From the NCBI GenBank assembly GCA_013339765.2, contig CM023448.1, positions 283,346,817-283,410,816 on the forward strand: a stretch of DNA of 64,000 nt, in the 5' to 3' direction. Below the pieces are notes generated by a model. That model had not been told where the DNA came from, did no database searches, and was given only the letters and a program-made list of their open reading frames with translations. A program made the translations under genes and the position numbers. Shown one piece after another: positions 47,031 through 57,553 of the stretch (position 1 is its first letter; every line of letters begins with the position of its first letter). This stretch comes from Haemaphysalis longicornis (Eukaryota; Arthropoda; Arachnida; Ixodida; Ixodidae).

Positions 47031-47637
47031 AACAACAGGAAGAACATACACCATACATAATACACTTCCTTCTACGTAAATCACAATAAATGGGGTTCAT
47101 GCAATTTGTGCCAATCAGACACTGTCCGTGGAAAGAAAGAATACATACATATACGTGAACACGGACGGACACATCAACACGCATTTGTACAAGTTTGAAA
47201 TTGTTTATTTACATGTTCCGTCGTTTCTTTGCAGTGTGCTAGTATATATAGTAGTCATAGTCATATACATCGATATCGTCCTGTCGCTCACGGCAAGCAT
47301 TACATGCGCGGTAGCGCTTGACGACAACGCTGGAGTTTTTTTTTTTTTTTTGCTAAAGCCACTGCGCGTGCCGGGAACGCTCGGCGGTCTCCGCGAGGCA
47401 CGCGCTCACGAGCGCTCCGAATTTTCTCCGATTGTTTTTCCTGCAACACAGAACTTACAGCTTGTACAACACATCCGTTGTTAAAAAAACGGCGCAACAG
47501 GCACGGCCAGTGGTGTAGCCAGAAATATTTTTTCGGGAGGTGATATACACCACCGGAAAAAAAAGAAAAAAAAATACCGCAGTGTCTACAGTACCGTCCG
47601 ACGGTACTCTAGCCACGCCTGCAGCGATCAGCTGAAG
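47031..47637. other. Flank between two LINEs
   Basis: No gene recognised. An 11-base or longer T run lies at 47337-47351. A self-complementary ACCGTCCGACGGT lies near 47592-47604 and has a diverged twin at 59591-59603 beyond the next LINE. GTGTAGCCAGAAATATTTTTTCGG near 47511 resembles a common tick repeat end. Confidence 0.4.
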
Positions 47638-47737
47638 TGCCGTCCTACGACATTCGTATATTTAAGACTAGGCTAGCACCCGCCAAAGAGTCTGCCGTTG
47701 TACAGTCCTGCCCCGCCTCCCTTCGGGTAAGCTCGTT

Positions 47738-48976
47738 CAAGATTCTGTTTTCCTTCACGCGGACCTCGAAGGGCGCCCATACCGGGCCCAAGACTTCAGA
47801 GATGGTCTCAGAGAAGCTATCGATCTCCATGAGATCAGCTCTATAGGACAATTTCAGATGTCTCACGTTTGGATAGTCACGTGCCGTTCTTCGTCTGCAA
47901 AAGCGAAACTTGTGGCCACCAGAGAAATGGTTGTGAATGAGCGCCGCTGTGTTGTGATTGACCCGGAACTAAAAGAAGTCCGCATGAAGCTTCTCTGGCT
48001 CCTGAACCCTCCTCATGAAGCTTCTCTGGCTTCCTGAACTCCTAGAAGATGTCAAGTGGGTGAAACACTGCAGCCTTACGGCAAAGTTGTCTATATCGGG
48101 AGAAAAGTGGAGAGTTCCTGGGATGAAAAATATGCAGACACTTAACAGCGACGTTGTACTGGCTCTTGCTGACAGAGTGGCTATTGGCGATATTCCCCAC
48201 CAGCTCTTCGTAAGCGGCGTACAGTCTCTTGCTCTCATTCCCGGAAGACCACTTTTGTGTTTGCGCTGCAACCGGGTTAGTCACATTCGACTCCAGTGCC
48301 GCATGCCCAGGTGTGGGGACTGCCACCGGTTCGGACATTCGGCTGATGAATGTGTAGTTACTTTTGCAGACAAACTCCGGCGGTGCCAGCGTCCTCCTGA
48401 CGAAGTCTTGCAGGAGCATTTAGTGGACGCCACTGAGGTTTTTGATGCGGCAGGCGAACTTCCGAGTGCTTTGGTAGGCCGCACCAGCGGCCTACCAAAC
48501 CCTTCGACGTGTGCAGTTAATGGTTCCTCGAGCAATGCTGCACCGGACGTAACTGCTGCCTCTGTGGTACCCAAGGTGACATCCGAGACGTCCATTTCAT
48601 CCTTAGAGCCTGTGAGCCCATCGTCCAACCTACTCCAGAGTGCCCATCCTCGCACGAGCCGGAGGAGTCGGCTGCTACTACTGTTACTGAAGTTGAAGTG
48701 CCCGCGAACGGGGAATCTGCTGTGCAGACAGTGGCACCTTCTATGTCTCAAAGTTCGGACCTCTGCCGCCATAGCCCAGCACCAAAGCGCCCGGCTACCT
48801 TTACCGTGGGAAACTCCGCAGATGGGGGGCTTTCAAGGTCTCGGGATCAGCACCCATGACGGAAGGCGACCAGGAAAAAGGGACGGCGTTCCCAATCGCG
48901 CTCGACACGGTCCGGGACCAGTTCTAGTGATTCACCTCGTTCAAGTCCCGTGAGAGAATCCATGGACATATGAAAC
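47738..48976 (+). pseudogene. L1/Tx1-like ORF1 with two zinc knuckles
   Basis: Early frame (47740-48000) reads ADLEGRPYRAQDFRDGL and QFQMSHVWIVTC. A duplication of about 30 bp around ATGAAGCTTCTCTGGCT (47984 and 48014) shifts the frame. The next frame (48015-48640) has LLWLPELLEDVKWV, WRVPGMKNMQTLN, IPHQLFVSGV and two knuckles, CLRCNRVSHIRLQC and CGDCHRFGHSADEC (about 48258-48352). A third frame supplies a Ser/Arg-rich basic tail that stops at 48974-48976. The two knuckles and RRM-like part are those of tick L1/Tx1-type ORF1 proteins; it should bind the element RNA. Confidence 0.75.
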
Positions 48977-49182
48977 AGCCATCTGCTCCATGGTGATCTA
49001 CCACAGATTAAGCTTCGCAACACTGAATATAAACGGTTTACGGTCCGGGCAGAATTAGATACAACTCCGCCGATTGCTTTTCCGAACTGACTTACACTTC
49101 ATTGCAGTACAAGAGACAAAACTCGGTAGTGATGACGTTTTATTTCTCATAAATAGGGGAAGCCACGCCGCACTACCGTCTT

Positions 49183-49252
49183 GGCTGGTTGGTCTAGGGG
49201 TATGATTCTCGCAGGGTGCGAGAGGCCCCGGGTTCAAATCGCGGGCGTGTCG
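49183..49252 (+). tRNA. tRNA-Pro-like, degenerate
   Basis: GGCTGGTTGGTCTAGGGGTA (A box) and GGGTTCAAATC (B box) are present. The anticodon loop has lost two bases (CTCGC-AGGGT-GCGAG) and the acceptor 3' strand is changed (GCGTGTCG), so pairing is poor. A pseudogene. Confidence 0.7.
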
Positions 49253-49322
49253 TTATTTTTTTTCTCTTGTTTTCGTTTATTCATCGCCAAAAATAGGGGC
49301 AACCAGGCTGCCCTGCCGACCG

Positions 49323-49393
49323 GGCTCGTTGGTCTATAGGTATGATTCTCGCTTGGGGTGCGAGAGGTCTCGGGTTCAAATCCCGGACTAGCC
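49323..49393 (+). tRNA. tRNA-Pro-like, GGG anticodon loop
   Basis: Starts GGCTCGTTGGTCTATAGGTA, anticodon stem CTCGC/GCGAG with loop TTGGGGT (anticodon GGG), T arm GGGTTCAAATCCC, end CTAGCCC. A GGG anticodon is not normally used for proline in eukaryotes, so it is probably a mutated AGG. The acceptor has one mismatch. Probably a pseudogene. Confidence 0.7.
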
Positions 49394-49464
49394 CAGATAT
49401 TTTGTTTCTTGTTTTCGTTTATTTCTCGCCAAAAATAGGGGCAACTACGCTGCACTGCCGACCT

Positions 49465-49535
49465 TGCTCGTTGGTCTAGGGGTATGATTCTCGCTTAGGG
49501 TGCGAGAGGTCCCGGGTTCAAATCTCGGACGAGCC
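49465..49535 (+). tRNA. tRNA-Pro (AGG), nearly intact
   Basis: Cloverleaf with D arm from TTGGTCTAGGGGTATGA, anticodon stem CTCGC/GCGAG, loop TTAGGGT (anticodon AGG, reading CCU), T arm GGGTTCAAATC with one G-T wobble pair, and acceptor end ACGAGCC. The first base is T rather than G, so the top acceptor pair is lost. A T-run (TTATTTTGC) follows that could act as a weak Pol III stop. Both internal boxes are intact, so it may be transcribed; function as a tRNA is doubtful. Confidence 0.75.
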
Positions 49536-49603
49536 GTTATTTTGCTTCTTGTTTTAGTTTTTCCTGGCAACAAGTAGGGGCAGCCACGCAGCACTACCGT
49601 CTT

Positions 49604-49617
49604 GGCTCGTTGGTGTA
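49604..49617 (+). tRNA. tRNA-Pro 5' stub
   Basis: GGCTCGTTGGTGTA is the first 14 nt of a fourth unit, cut off exactly where the duplicated LINE sequence begins. Confidence 0.7.
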
Positions 49618-49963
49618 AAAGAGACAAAACTCGGTAATGATGACGTGATCGAAAGAGCTTTATGGCCCTTCATTTCTAATTACGAGGTAATTGTCACGCA
49701 TTCAGTTGGCCTGTTGGCAGGCTGTCTCTTGTTTCTAAAAAGGAAATTCCCGTACTCTGCCCTCACACATCAGGTAGATGTAGAAGGACGGTTCATCTGT
49801 TGCGATTTGTTGCTGTACGGTGTACCGTGGCGATTAATCAATGTCTATGCATTCAACGATAGTAGCCAACGAGGTAGTTTTTTTTAGAAATTTGGATCAG
49901 TTTTTGAGGTGTGACCGGGATGTTGTATTCATGGGTGACTTTAATGGCGTCTGTGAATCATAT

Positions 49964-50363
49964 TGCCGCGAACCATACATTGGGTTTGTTTATTTGTGTT
50001 TTGCTTTTACCGCCCGGCTGCGCCGGTCTGTGTTATCTCTGCGCCAAAGGAAGCGCGTGTTCCATTCTTTCTTTCTGTGCCGCATGTGTTATCCGTTGTG
50101 ATAGCGAGAGCATTCCGATCTAACGTGAACAGCCCAGAATAATCTTCTTGGATCTACTATGTTCTCGATGTGAATCGACGTTTCGAGAACCACGCGCGCC
50201 GAAAGATGAAAAGCCTGCAGTGCGGACGCCGGGGCATTCGATTCTGCGACGCTCGCCGACTTCGCCGCCTCTGTATTCTTTTGAGTTGTTAGGGGAGCAC
50301 AAGTTCGCTCCAATAAACGTGTCTCTCATTCAAGACAACTGTATCGTCATTGTCTTCGTGACA
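49964..50363 (+). repeat. Gypsy 5' LTR
   Basis: 400 bp, TGCCGCGAACCATACATTGG ... CTTCGTGACA. AATAAACGTG at 50312-50321 is the polyadenylation signal. It differs from the 3' LTR by several small indels, so some time has passed since insertion. Confidence 0.92.
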
Positions 50364-50390
50364 TCTGGTGAGGTGCGGGTACGCACCCTC

Positions 50391-51750
50391 ATGCCCACTA
50401 AAACCTCGGGAAGCCGCCAAGCCAGTCCAACAAGAGCCAGCCTCCGCCTGCAAGATTTACCACCCGAGTCCGGTCTACATACCGGAGGAAGACGAAGAAG
50501 AAAGACGTCGCAACAGCACCATGCTCAACCAAGCCAATCCTCCTGTCGTTCTCTGCAGCAGCCACTGGAACCGCCATCATTCGAGGCGCCCCCGCAGAAG
50601 ACCAGAAAGAATGGCTGGAGAACAGAACTGGAGCGCGTCCGGAAATTCAAAAGGTGGGACGACGCAGAAACGTTCTCCGGCACGTTTTCTTTTACTTGGA
50701 AGATTCGGCTCGCACTTGGTTCGAGAACCACGAGAGCTCCTTGACAAACTGGGCTCAGTTCGGAAAGCGAGTTCACTAAGACCCTTCACTACCTGTGGTC
50801 AGAAAAGAACGCGCAGCGCTTTTACTTGAAATTCGAACGCAGCTCCCCAACGAAGGGGTAGTGATCTTTGTGAGGAGATTAAGAGGTTTGTTTCGACGTA
50901 CGGATACGGAAGATGACAGAAGAAAAGAAACTAAGGTTTCTCATGCGAGGGGTAAAGCAGGAGCTTTTTGCTTTGCCTTGTCCGCAATCCTCCCAAGACG
51001 GTGGCCGAATTTTCGTCTGAGGCGGCCGCGATGAGGAAGACGCTGGAAGTTCGAACGAGGCAGTACGATCGCCCGGTCAACGTGCTGGTTTCCGAGACGA
51101 TCGGTGCCGGGCTACAAGCTCCGACACACTGCGTGAGACCCATCCGAGCAGTGGTCAGGGAGGAGCTTCGGAAGCTTTTTCCGACGACGCCGCAACCTCA
51201 AGTGGCTTCCCTGACTGACGTCATCCGCGAAGAGGTCCAACACGCTTTGGGCACTTCTATGCCATCCGAGGCACCCCGCGAGCCACAGGCGATGACCTAC
51301 TCCGCGGCTGTTCGTCGACCCCGCCCTGCTCCAACCCGTCTACAGAAGCTCCACCGTACCGCCGTCCACTCTCGCCGCCGTCCCCACTGTCGCCGCCGTC
51401 GACCGTACCGCCGTACACAGCCCCCAAACCCAGACTGCCGAGGAAGACTGACGTTTGGCGAACGCCAGATCATCGTCCGCTGTGCTACCATTGCGGAGAG
51501 GCCGATCACATCTATCGTCGCTGCCCGTACAGGAGACTCGGACTGCGTACTTTCTCCGTCGACGCCCCACGCCCCACGCCCCCGACCCGGCCAGCGCCCT
51601 ACCGAGATCGACGAATACCTGTCCAACACAAACCGAGGACCAGCCCGCTCACACCGATCGCCGTCGCCCTACCCATACCAGTCGCCTAACCGCCGTAGCA
51701 ATGCTGATTTCGCACGTGGAAGGTCCCCCAGCCCACGCGGGGGAAACTAA
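50391..51750 (+). pseudogene. Gypsy gag, frameshifted
   Basis: ATG at 50391 (28 bases after the LTR) opens a Ser/Gln/Pro-rich start. Capsid-like pieces follow across frames: KEWLENRTG, RTWFENHESS and TNWAQFGKRV (about 50590-50770), then FSSEAAAMRKTLEVRTRQYD and QPQVASLTDVIREEVQHAL (51008-51270). A zinc knuckle C-x2-C-x4-H-x4-C (CYHCGEADHIYRRC) lies at 51483-51524 in another frame. It packages the element RNA. At least three frame changes. Confidence 0.75.
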
Positions 51751-51975
51751 AAGCAGCAACTTCTGGAGGTGAAGTTGCTCTACGGCGAAAAAACTGGAAA
51801 CCCTCCAACGACGCAAGGACGCGCTGAAGACATGATTCACGACATGCCCTCATCCCGACGACCCGACCTAACCCTGACGAGACTCCCGAACACGACGACA
51901 GCTACACGGCGCGACGCGTACCCGACCTGACCGAGAACGCTCCGTTGAGAAGACGACGACAACGACGATGCACAG

Positions 51976-52610
51976 TTGCCCGACCGTCAACACATACAAG
52001 CAGAGATACGACGCCCCGACGAAACCCGGAACTCGAGGAAGACTGCATCTGACGTCAAGGTGTCCATCGACGGCTTTGACGTAGTCGCCCTCGTAGACAC
52101 GGGAGCTGACTATTCGGTAATGAGCGGACCATTTGCGTCTAAACTGAAGAAAGTTATGACCAGATGGGACGGTCCGCACATACGACAGCAGGAGGCCACC
52201 TCGTGACGCCAAGTGGAACGTGCACATCGCGCGTCACCATAGACGGCACAACGTACCCTGCGGCGTTCGTCGTTCTGCCTAACTGCTCCCGCGACGTAAT
52301 TCTTGGAATGGACTTTTTGATGGACAACGGTGCAATAATCGATCTGCAGACTAAGTCAATAACTTTTTTCCCCCATCACTCCATGACGCCGGAACCGAAC
52401 CCCGAACGACGTGCTGCTGTAAGGATTGCCGATGATCATGTCACCCTGCCACCCCGCGCAAGCTTGATGGTCGCAGTCTACTGTGAAGATGCTGCTCCTG
52501 ACGTCGACGCTATCGTAGACACTGATCAAAGGGTGCTTCTCGACCGTGGTGTGTCTGTCGCAAGAGGCATTGCGCGCTTCAAGGAACACAATCCCACATT
52601 TGGTTACTAA
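51976..52610 (+). pseudogene. Gypsy protease
   Basis: DVKVSIDGFDVVALVDTGAD with the active-site D-T-G at 52096-52104, then after a frame change TPSGTCTSRVTIDG and RDVILGMDFLMDNGAIID. This is the single-domain aspartic protease pattern (DTGAD ... ILGxDFL). It would cleave the polyprotein. Two overlapping frames show it is broken. Confidence 0.8.
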
Positions 52611-52817
52611 TTTCACCGAGGAGTACCAGCATTTCAACAAGGGCGCGGCAATTGCATTCCTCGAAGAAACGCAAGAAGCAAGTGACGTGATCGCGGTCGC
52701 CGACTTTGAACGCACACCCGTAGAAACCTTCAAGCTCCCGCAGCCCTTCGACGTGAATCCGGCGCTACCGCAAGAACAACGGAACAAATTATTGGCTTTG
52801 CTGCGTCGCTATAGCGA

Positions 52818-53690
52818 ATGTTTTCGTCGAGCGCAAAAACTACGTCAGACCCCTCTAGCGAAGCACCGAATAATAACCGAAGATGGAGCCCGACCTACCG
52901 ACAGTCACCGTACCGCGTCTCTTCACACGAACGGGAAGCCATCCGGACTCAAGTCGACGACATGCTCAGCGACGACATTATACAGCCATCGAAAAGCCCC
53001 TGGGCTGCGCCCGTCGTACTCGTAAAGAAAAAAGACGGCACATTAAGGTTTTGCGTTGACTACCGGCGACTGAACAAAATCACGAAAAAGGACGTGTACC
53101 CCCTCCCCCGAATCGACGACGCCCTCGACCACCTCTGCCACGCGAAGTACTTCTCCTCGATGGACCTGAAGACCGGCTACTGGCAAATTGAAGTGGACGA
53201 GAGAGACCGAGAGAAGACTGCATTTATAACCCCAGACGGCCTATACGAGTTCAAGGTGATGCCGTTTGGCTGTGCACAGCACCAGCGACGTTTCAAAGAG
53301 TCATGGACACTGTGCTAGCTGGCCTTAAGTGGCACACCTGCCTCGTATACCTCGACGACGTAGTGGTATTCGCCCGGACTTTCGACGAACACCTTGCAAG
53401 GTTGGAGTCTGTACTCGAGGCCATTCGTACGTCGGGTTGACGCTGAAGCCTGAAAAGTGCCGTTTCGCATACGGGGAACTCAAGTTCTTGGGCCACGTCG
53501 TCAACGCCGCGGGAGTCCTACCTGACCCGGCAAAAACTTCAGCCATTGCGAACTTCCCAAGGCCGAAAAGACAAGAAGGGCGTGCGAAGATTTCTCGGGC
53601 TGTGCGCATACTACCGGCGCTTCGTCGCAAACTTCGCACGCATTGCAGAGCCACTCACGCGCTTGACGGAAAGATAGCACCCCTTTCAGC
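52818..53690 (+). pseudogene. Gypsy reverse transcriptase
   Basis: Segments: DDMLSDDIIQPSKSPWAAPV, VLVKKKDGTLRFCVDYRRLN, YPLPRIDDALDHL, FSSMDLKTGYWQIEV, TAFITPDGLYEFKVMPFG. After a frameshift near 53278 comes LVYLDDVVVFA, with the catalytic YLDD at 53348-53359. A further change leads to LTLKPEKCRFAYGELKFLGH. The order is canonical for Ty3/Gypsy RT. Confidence 0.88.
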
Positions 53691-54160
53691 TGGGAAAACG
53701 ACCAAGAAAAAGCATTCTGCGAGCTGCAAAAACGCCTGCAAAGCCCGCCCGTGCTCGCTCATTTCGACGAAAATGCCGAAACGGAAATGCACACGGACGC
53801 CAGTGATATAGGCTTGGGTGCCGTCCTTGTCCAAAGCAAAGCGGCTGCGAAAGGGTAATCGCCTATGCCAGCCGTGGTCTGTCGAAGGAGGAGAAAAACT
53901 ATTCTGCCTCTGAGAAAGAAGTGCCTGGCTATTATATGGGCGATTTCAAAATTTCGCCCATACGTGTATGGAAGGCATTCAAGGTTGTAACAGACCACCA
54001 TGCGCTGTGTTGGCTCGCCAATTTGAAGGACCCCTCTGGCCGTCTTGGGCGGTGGAGCTTGCGCCTGCAGGAGTTCGACGTTACAGTCGTTTATAAATCC
54101 GGCAGGAAACACTCCGACGCCGACTGCCTGTCCCGCGCCCCCGTCGACCCACCACCACAA
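53690..54160 (+). pseudogene. Gypsy RNase H
   Basis: MHTDASDIGLGAVLVQ (about 53787-53835) carries the first catalytic Asp. Further pieces are IAYASRGLSKEEKNYSASEK and TDHHALCWLANLKDPSGRLG, then DVTVVYKSGRKHSDADCLSR (54078-54137). Several frame changes. Confidence 0.85.
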
Positions 54161-55130
54161 GACTCTGATGAAGACAGCGCGTTCTTCGGGATCGTGACGG
54201 AGAGCGACCTAGCCGCCCAGCAGCGTGCCGACCCCGACTTACGCGTCATAATCGAGTACCTCGAGGGATGCAACGTTGCCGTTCCTAGGACCTTCAAACG
54301 CAGCTTACCAGCATTCAGCCTGAGAAACTCCGTCCTCGTGAAGAAGAATTTCAGCCCCGGAACAAGAGCGAATTACCTTCTCGTCATCCCCGCGGACCTT
54401 CGTGACGAAATTTTTGGAAGCGTGCCACGACGACCCGTCTTCCGGACATCTGGGCACAGCCCGCACTATTGGAAAAATCAAGGCGAGGTACTACTGGCCC
54501 GGCCTTACCTCTGACGTCACCCACTACGTCCGGAGCTGCCGTGACTGCCAGCGACCGAAAAACGCCGCCGACAAGACCCGCCGGACTTCTGCAACCGATC
54601 GCCGTCCCATCGAGACCATTTCAACAGATTGAATGGACCTTTTTAGGCCCGTTCCCTACGTCACGATCACAGAACAAGTGGATTGTCGTAGCGACAGACT
54701 ACATGACGCGCTACGCAGAGACCGCCGCTCTTTCCGAGGGGGACTGCACAAGAAGTGGCGAAGTTCTTTTATAAGCCAAGTTGTGCTGCGACATGGAGCC
54801 CCAGAAGTCCTAATCACAGACGCGGAACGGCATTTATACTGCGGAGCTGATGCAAGGAGTATTACGCTACAGCAACACGGATCACCGAAGAACGACGGCG
54901 TACCACCCCAAACGAACGGACTAACAGAACGTCTGAACAAGACAATCGCAGATATGCTGTCAATGTACGTTGACGTTGAACATAAGACTTGGACGAAGTG
55001 CTCCCGTATGTCACGTTTGCGTACAACACGGCTATCCAGGAGACGACGCAGCTGACGCCGTTCGAGCTTGTCTACGGTAGAAGGCCCCGACTACGATGCT
55101 CGACGCCATGCTTCCGCACGTAGAAGACGA
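54161..55130 (+). pseudogene. Gypsy integrase
   Basis: The zinc-binding part is present as CHDDPSSGHLGTARTIGKIK, then RYYWPGLTSDVTHYVRSCRD and CQRPKN (H-H-C-C pattern, about 54420-54560). Catalytic-core pieces are STDW, WIVVATDYMTRYAETAAL, VLRHGAPEVLITD and PPQTNGLTERLNKTIADML (54910-54963). The latter ones contain the second Asp and the Glu of DD(35)E. The tail reads PFELVYGRRPRL near 55058. Joined only by frame changes, so inactive. Confidence 0.85.
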
Positions 55131-55559
55131 CGACCTCAACGCCGACGTCCACGGATATCTTCAACGTGCGGAGGAGGCCCGCCAGCTCGCTCGAGTTCGT
55201 ATAACGGACCAGCAGCTGGTGGATGCGGGCCGCTACAACCTCCGACGCCGAGACTGCCGAGTACCAACCAGGGGATCGTGTGTGGGTTTGGACTCCCATC
55301 CCGACGACGCGGACTCAGTGAGAAGCTCCTGCGACGGTATTTCGGACCCTACCAGATTCTACGACGTGTTGGCCAGCTTACCTATGAAGTGATCCCCGAT
55401 GGTGACTCCGGCACATCACGACAACGCACGCGGCCTCTGAAGTCGTCCACGTGGTTTCGCTTAAAACCTTTCTACGGACGATGAGAACTTTATTTTCATT
55501 TGTGAGGACTGTCGCTTATGTAGCATCGGGTCGATGCACTCTTAGAGGGGGGGGGGTAA

Positions 55560-55977
55560 TGCCGCGCGAACCATACATTGGTTTTGTTTATTTGTGTTTT
55601 TGCCTTTTACCGCCGGCTGCGCCGGTCTGTGTTATCTCTGCGCCAAGGAAAGCGCGTGTTTCTTTCTTTCTGTGCCGCATGTGTTATCTGTTTGTGATAG
55701 GGAGAGCATTCGATCTAACGTGAACAGCCCAGAATAATCTTCTTGGATTATTATGTTCTCGAGTGAATCGACGTTTCGAGAACCACGCGCGCCGAAGATT
55801 AAAAGCCTGCAGTGCGGACGGCGGGGCATTCGATTCTGCGACGCTCGCCGACGCAAGTCACTTTGTTGACCGCTGCTTCGCCGCCTCTGTATTCTTTTGA
55901 GTTGTTAGGGGAGAACAAGTTCGCTCCAATAAACGTGTTTCCTTCAAGACAACTGCATCGTCCTTGTCTTCGTGACA
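55560..55977 (+). repeat. Gypsy 3' LTR
   Basis: 418 bp, TGCCGCGCGAACCATACATT ... CTTCGTGACA, with AATAAACGTG at 55929-55938. It differs from the 5' LTR mainly by short indels (a CG near the start, about 18 bp CAAGTCACTTTGTTGACC near 55855). Confidence 0.92.
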
Positions 55978-55981
55978 ATAT

Positions 55982-57299
55982 GATCGCGCCAAGCATCTAT
56001 CATCTAAAGATAGGAGCACTGTGGTTTTGTCATCTGTCATTGAGGCTTCCGGGCTAGTGGACACGGGGTTAACAGGACGAACGGCTTCTTTATACACACA
56101 TTTTCCAGGGTTCTCCCCATGCTCGGCTTGACAGGAGTTACATTTCCTATGCGCTTATTTCCGACCGTCCTGTATGCGACGTCAAACCCCTTTCTTTCTC
56201 GGATCATTGCTTGTCGTTGTGAGCCTGGGCGGAGGTGGTCGCAGTACCTTCAGACCCCAATGGGCTCTATGGAAACTTAATTTGTCTCTTTTACGGGATG
56301 AGGGCTGTTGTGGCCGCTTTCGGGAAACATTCCAGGCATGCCTTTCCTTGCAGCACGGGAGCTCTTCAAGTTGGAAGTTCGGGGTATAACAGTTGAGTGT
56401 GGGTCGATTAATACTTTCTACAAGCATTACCAGGAAATATCATTGCTTAAAAGACTGTATAACCTCCATGAAATTGAAAGCGAAATGCCTGGCACTTGTG
56501 TGGAAGAAATTGCTACTGTAAAATGTCAGCTTCAGGAGTTTTATTTGCACCGATATCGTAGAGCACATGTTCGGTCCCGGAACAATCATGCTATGCACTG
56601 TTAGAATCTGACACGCCATGGGCTTTACTTGACGAGCGCCACCACACTGCCAGTCTGCCACTTAGTTCATCCCGGATATAAATTCAAATGGTGTTCTTTT
56701 AACTAGCACGGAAGAGATTACGTCTGAATTTGAAAATTATTATAAGAACTATTCAGCGGTGCTTATGATCCCATTGATAGTAACCTTTTCGGACATTTTC
56801 TCTCCCTATAGTAGACTTATTGACAGATGTCGACAGTTCCATTATAAGTGGCCCTATTACCCTAGAAAATATTGAGGCCGCAGTCGATCAGCTTCCGGTC
56901 TCCAAAACCCCTGGCCCCGATGAACTGCCCGGAGAGCTTTTTACAAGGCTTTTAGGACTATTTTATGTCCGGTTCTTTTGGGAGTTTTTGACTGCTATCT
57001 GTATCTTAATTCTCTTCCGCCGTCACTCCCGAAAAGCCATACAGTGCTCATTCCCAAAGGTAAAGACCGTGGAAAATTGCGACCTATATATATATCTACA
57101 GACCGATAGCTCTGACGAATGATGACTACAAAATTTTCGCGAAGATATTATCTAATCGTCTGCAGTCTACCATGTCCATACTTAATGGCCAGCATCAAAC
57201 ACGTGGGCTGCTCAACCGATCAATACAGACCAATTTACACGTTGCTCCAACAGCCATTCAGTTCTGTAGATTCCTATGAGCAGCTCGCATTCCTGCATA
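55982..57299 (+). pseudogene. L1/Tx1 ORF2: endonuclease end and RT start
   Basis: Beginning with DRAKHLSSKDRSTVVL, the frame rejoins the GDFNGV part lost at 49959. LSRIIACRCEPG (near 56200) corresponds to the F-S-D-H-C end of the endonuclease, with mutations. A helical linker follows (56308-56604: LFKLEVRGITVECGSINTFY). RT-0/1 appears as SKTPGPDELPGELFTRLLGLF and VLIPKGKDRGKLRPI, then LTNDDYKIFAKILSNRLQST (57113-57172) and EQLAFLHID, where the first catalytic Asp region is cut by the Ruka SINE. Many stops and shifts. Confidence 0.7.
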
Positions 57300-57305
57300 T
57301 AGATC

Positions 57306-57546
57306 CTTGATTGATTTGATTCTAGGGTTTAACGCGCCGACGCAACACAGGCGATGAGGCGCGCCGTAGTGGAGGGCTCCAGATTAATTTCGACCACCTG
57401 GGGATCTTTAATGTGAGCCGAAATCTCGTACACACGGGCGTTTTTGCTGTTCGCCTCCATCAGAAAAGCGGCCGCCGCGGCCGGGAATCGAACCCGCGTC
57501 CTCGTGCTCAGCAGCACAACGCCTTAGCCCCTGAGCCACCGCGGCG
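57306..57546 (-). mobile_element. Ruka SINE inside the LINE RT
   Basis: Full-length minus-strand copy with A box, B box (GGTTCGATTCC) and body; tail CTAGAATCAAATCAATC. Only a short TAGAT repeats on both sides (57300-57304, 57549-57553), extended imperfectly to nine bases. The RT catalytic block is split here: HID before, KASDGVSCSFLF after. Confidence 0.88.
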
Positions 57547-57553
57547 AGTAGAT

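Larger units (their letters stand above)
49139..49618 (+). repeat. Tandem tRNA-Pro/linker array inserted in the LINE
   Basis: Three tRNA-Pro-like units (49183, 49323, 49465) and the first 14 nt of a fourth (49604) recur with a 139-142-bp period. Linkers of about 70 bp begin with a T-run and contain AAATAGGGG(A/C)A and CACTRCCG. The array lies inside the LINE endonuclease frame between two 28-bp copies of the same host sequence (49111-49138 and 49619-49646, one mismatch), so it looks inserted with a duplication. It could be a multimeric tRNA-derived SINE, a retroposed multi-tRNA transcript, or a captured tRNA gene cluster. Confidence 0.8.
48990..49959 (+). pseudogene. L1/Tx1-like ORF2 endonuclease, N-terminal part
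   Basis: ATG at 48990 opens MVIYHRLSFATLNINGLRSG, then after an in-frame stop HFIAVQETKLG, the APE endonuclease N-I-N-G and QETK motifs. The tRNA-Pro array interrupts at 49139. The frame resumes at 49647 with IERALWPFISNYEVIVTHSV and continues with LINVYAF and VVFMGDFNGV (the GDFN motif, about 49925-49950). The Gypsy element starts 14 bp later. Confidence 0.75.
49964..55977 (+). mobile_element. Ty3/Gypsy LTR retrotransposon
   Basis: Two LTRs (49964-50363, 55560-55977) starting TGCCGCG and ending CGTGACA flank a 5.2-kb interior. A 4-bp duplication ATAT (49960-49963, 55978-55981) borders it. The interior order gag, protease, RT, RNase H, integrase is that of Ty3/Gypsy. A purine-rich AGAGGGGGGGGGG tract (55544-55556) precedes the 3' LTR. 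After the integrase only a short tail remains, leaving no room for an envelope gene. All genes carry frameshifts or stops. It sits in the LINE endonuclease frame, so it is younger than the LINE. No clear primer-binding site was established after 50363. Confidence 0.92.

Noticed and set aside
49139..49618. CRISPR-like array (regular 140-bp repeats)
   Set aside because: Repeats are tRNA-Pro units with similar linkers rather than short repeats with unique spacers, and the genome is eukaryotic.
49964..55977. Endogenous retrovirus with an envelope gene
   Set aside because: Only a short integrase tail and the purine tract lie between the integrase core and the 3' LTR; no envelope-like frame is seen.
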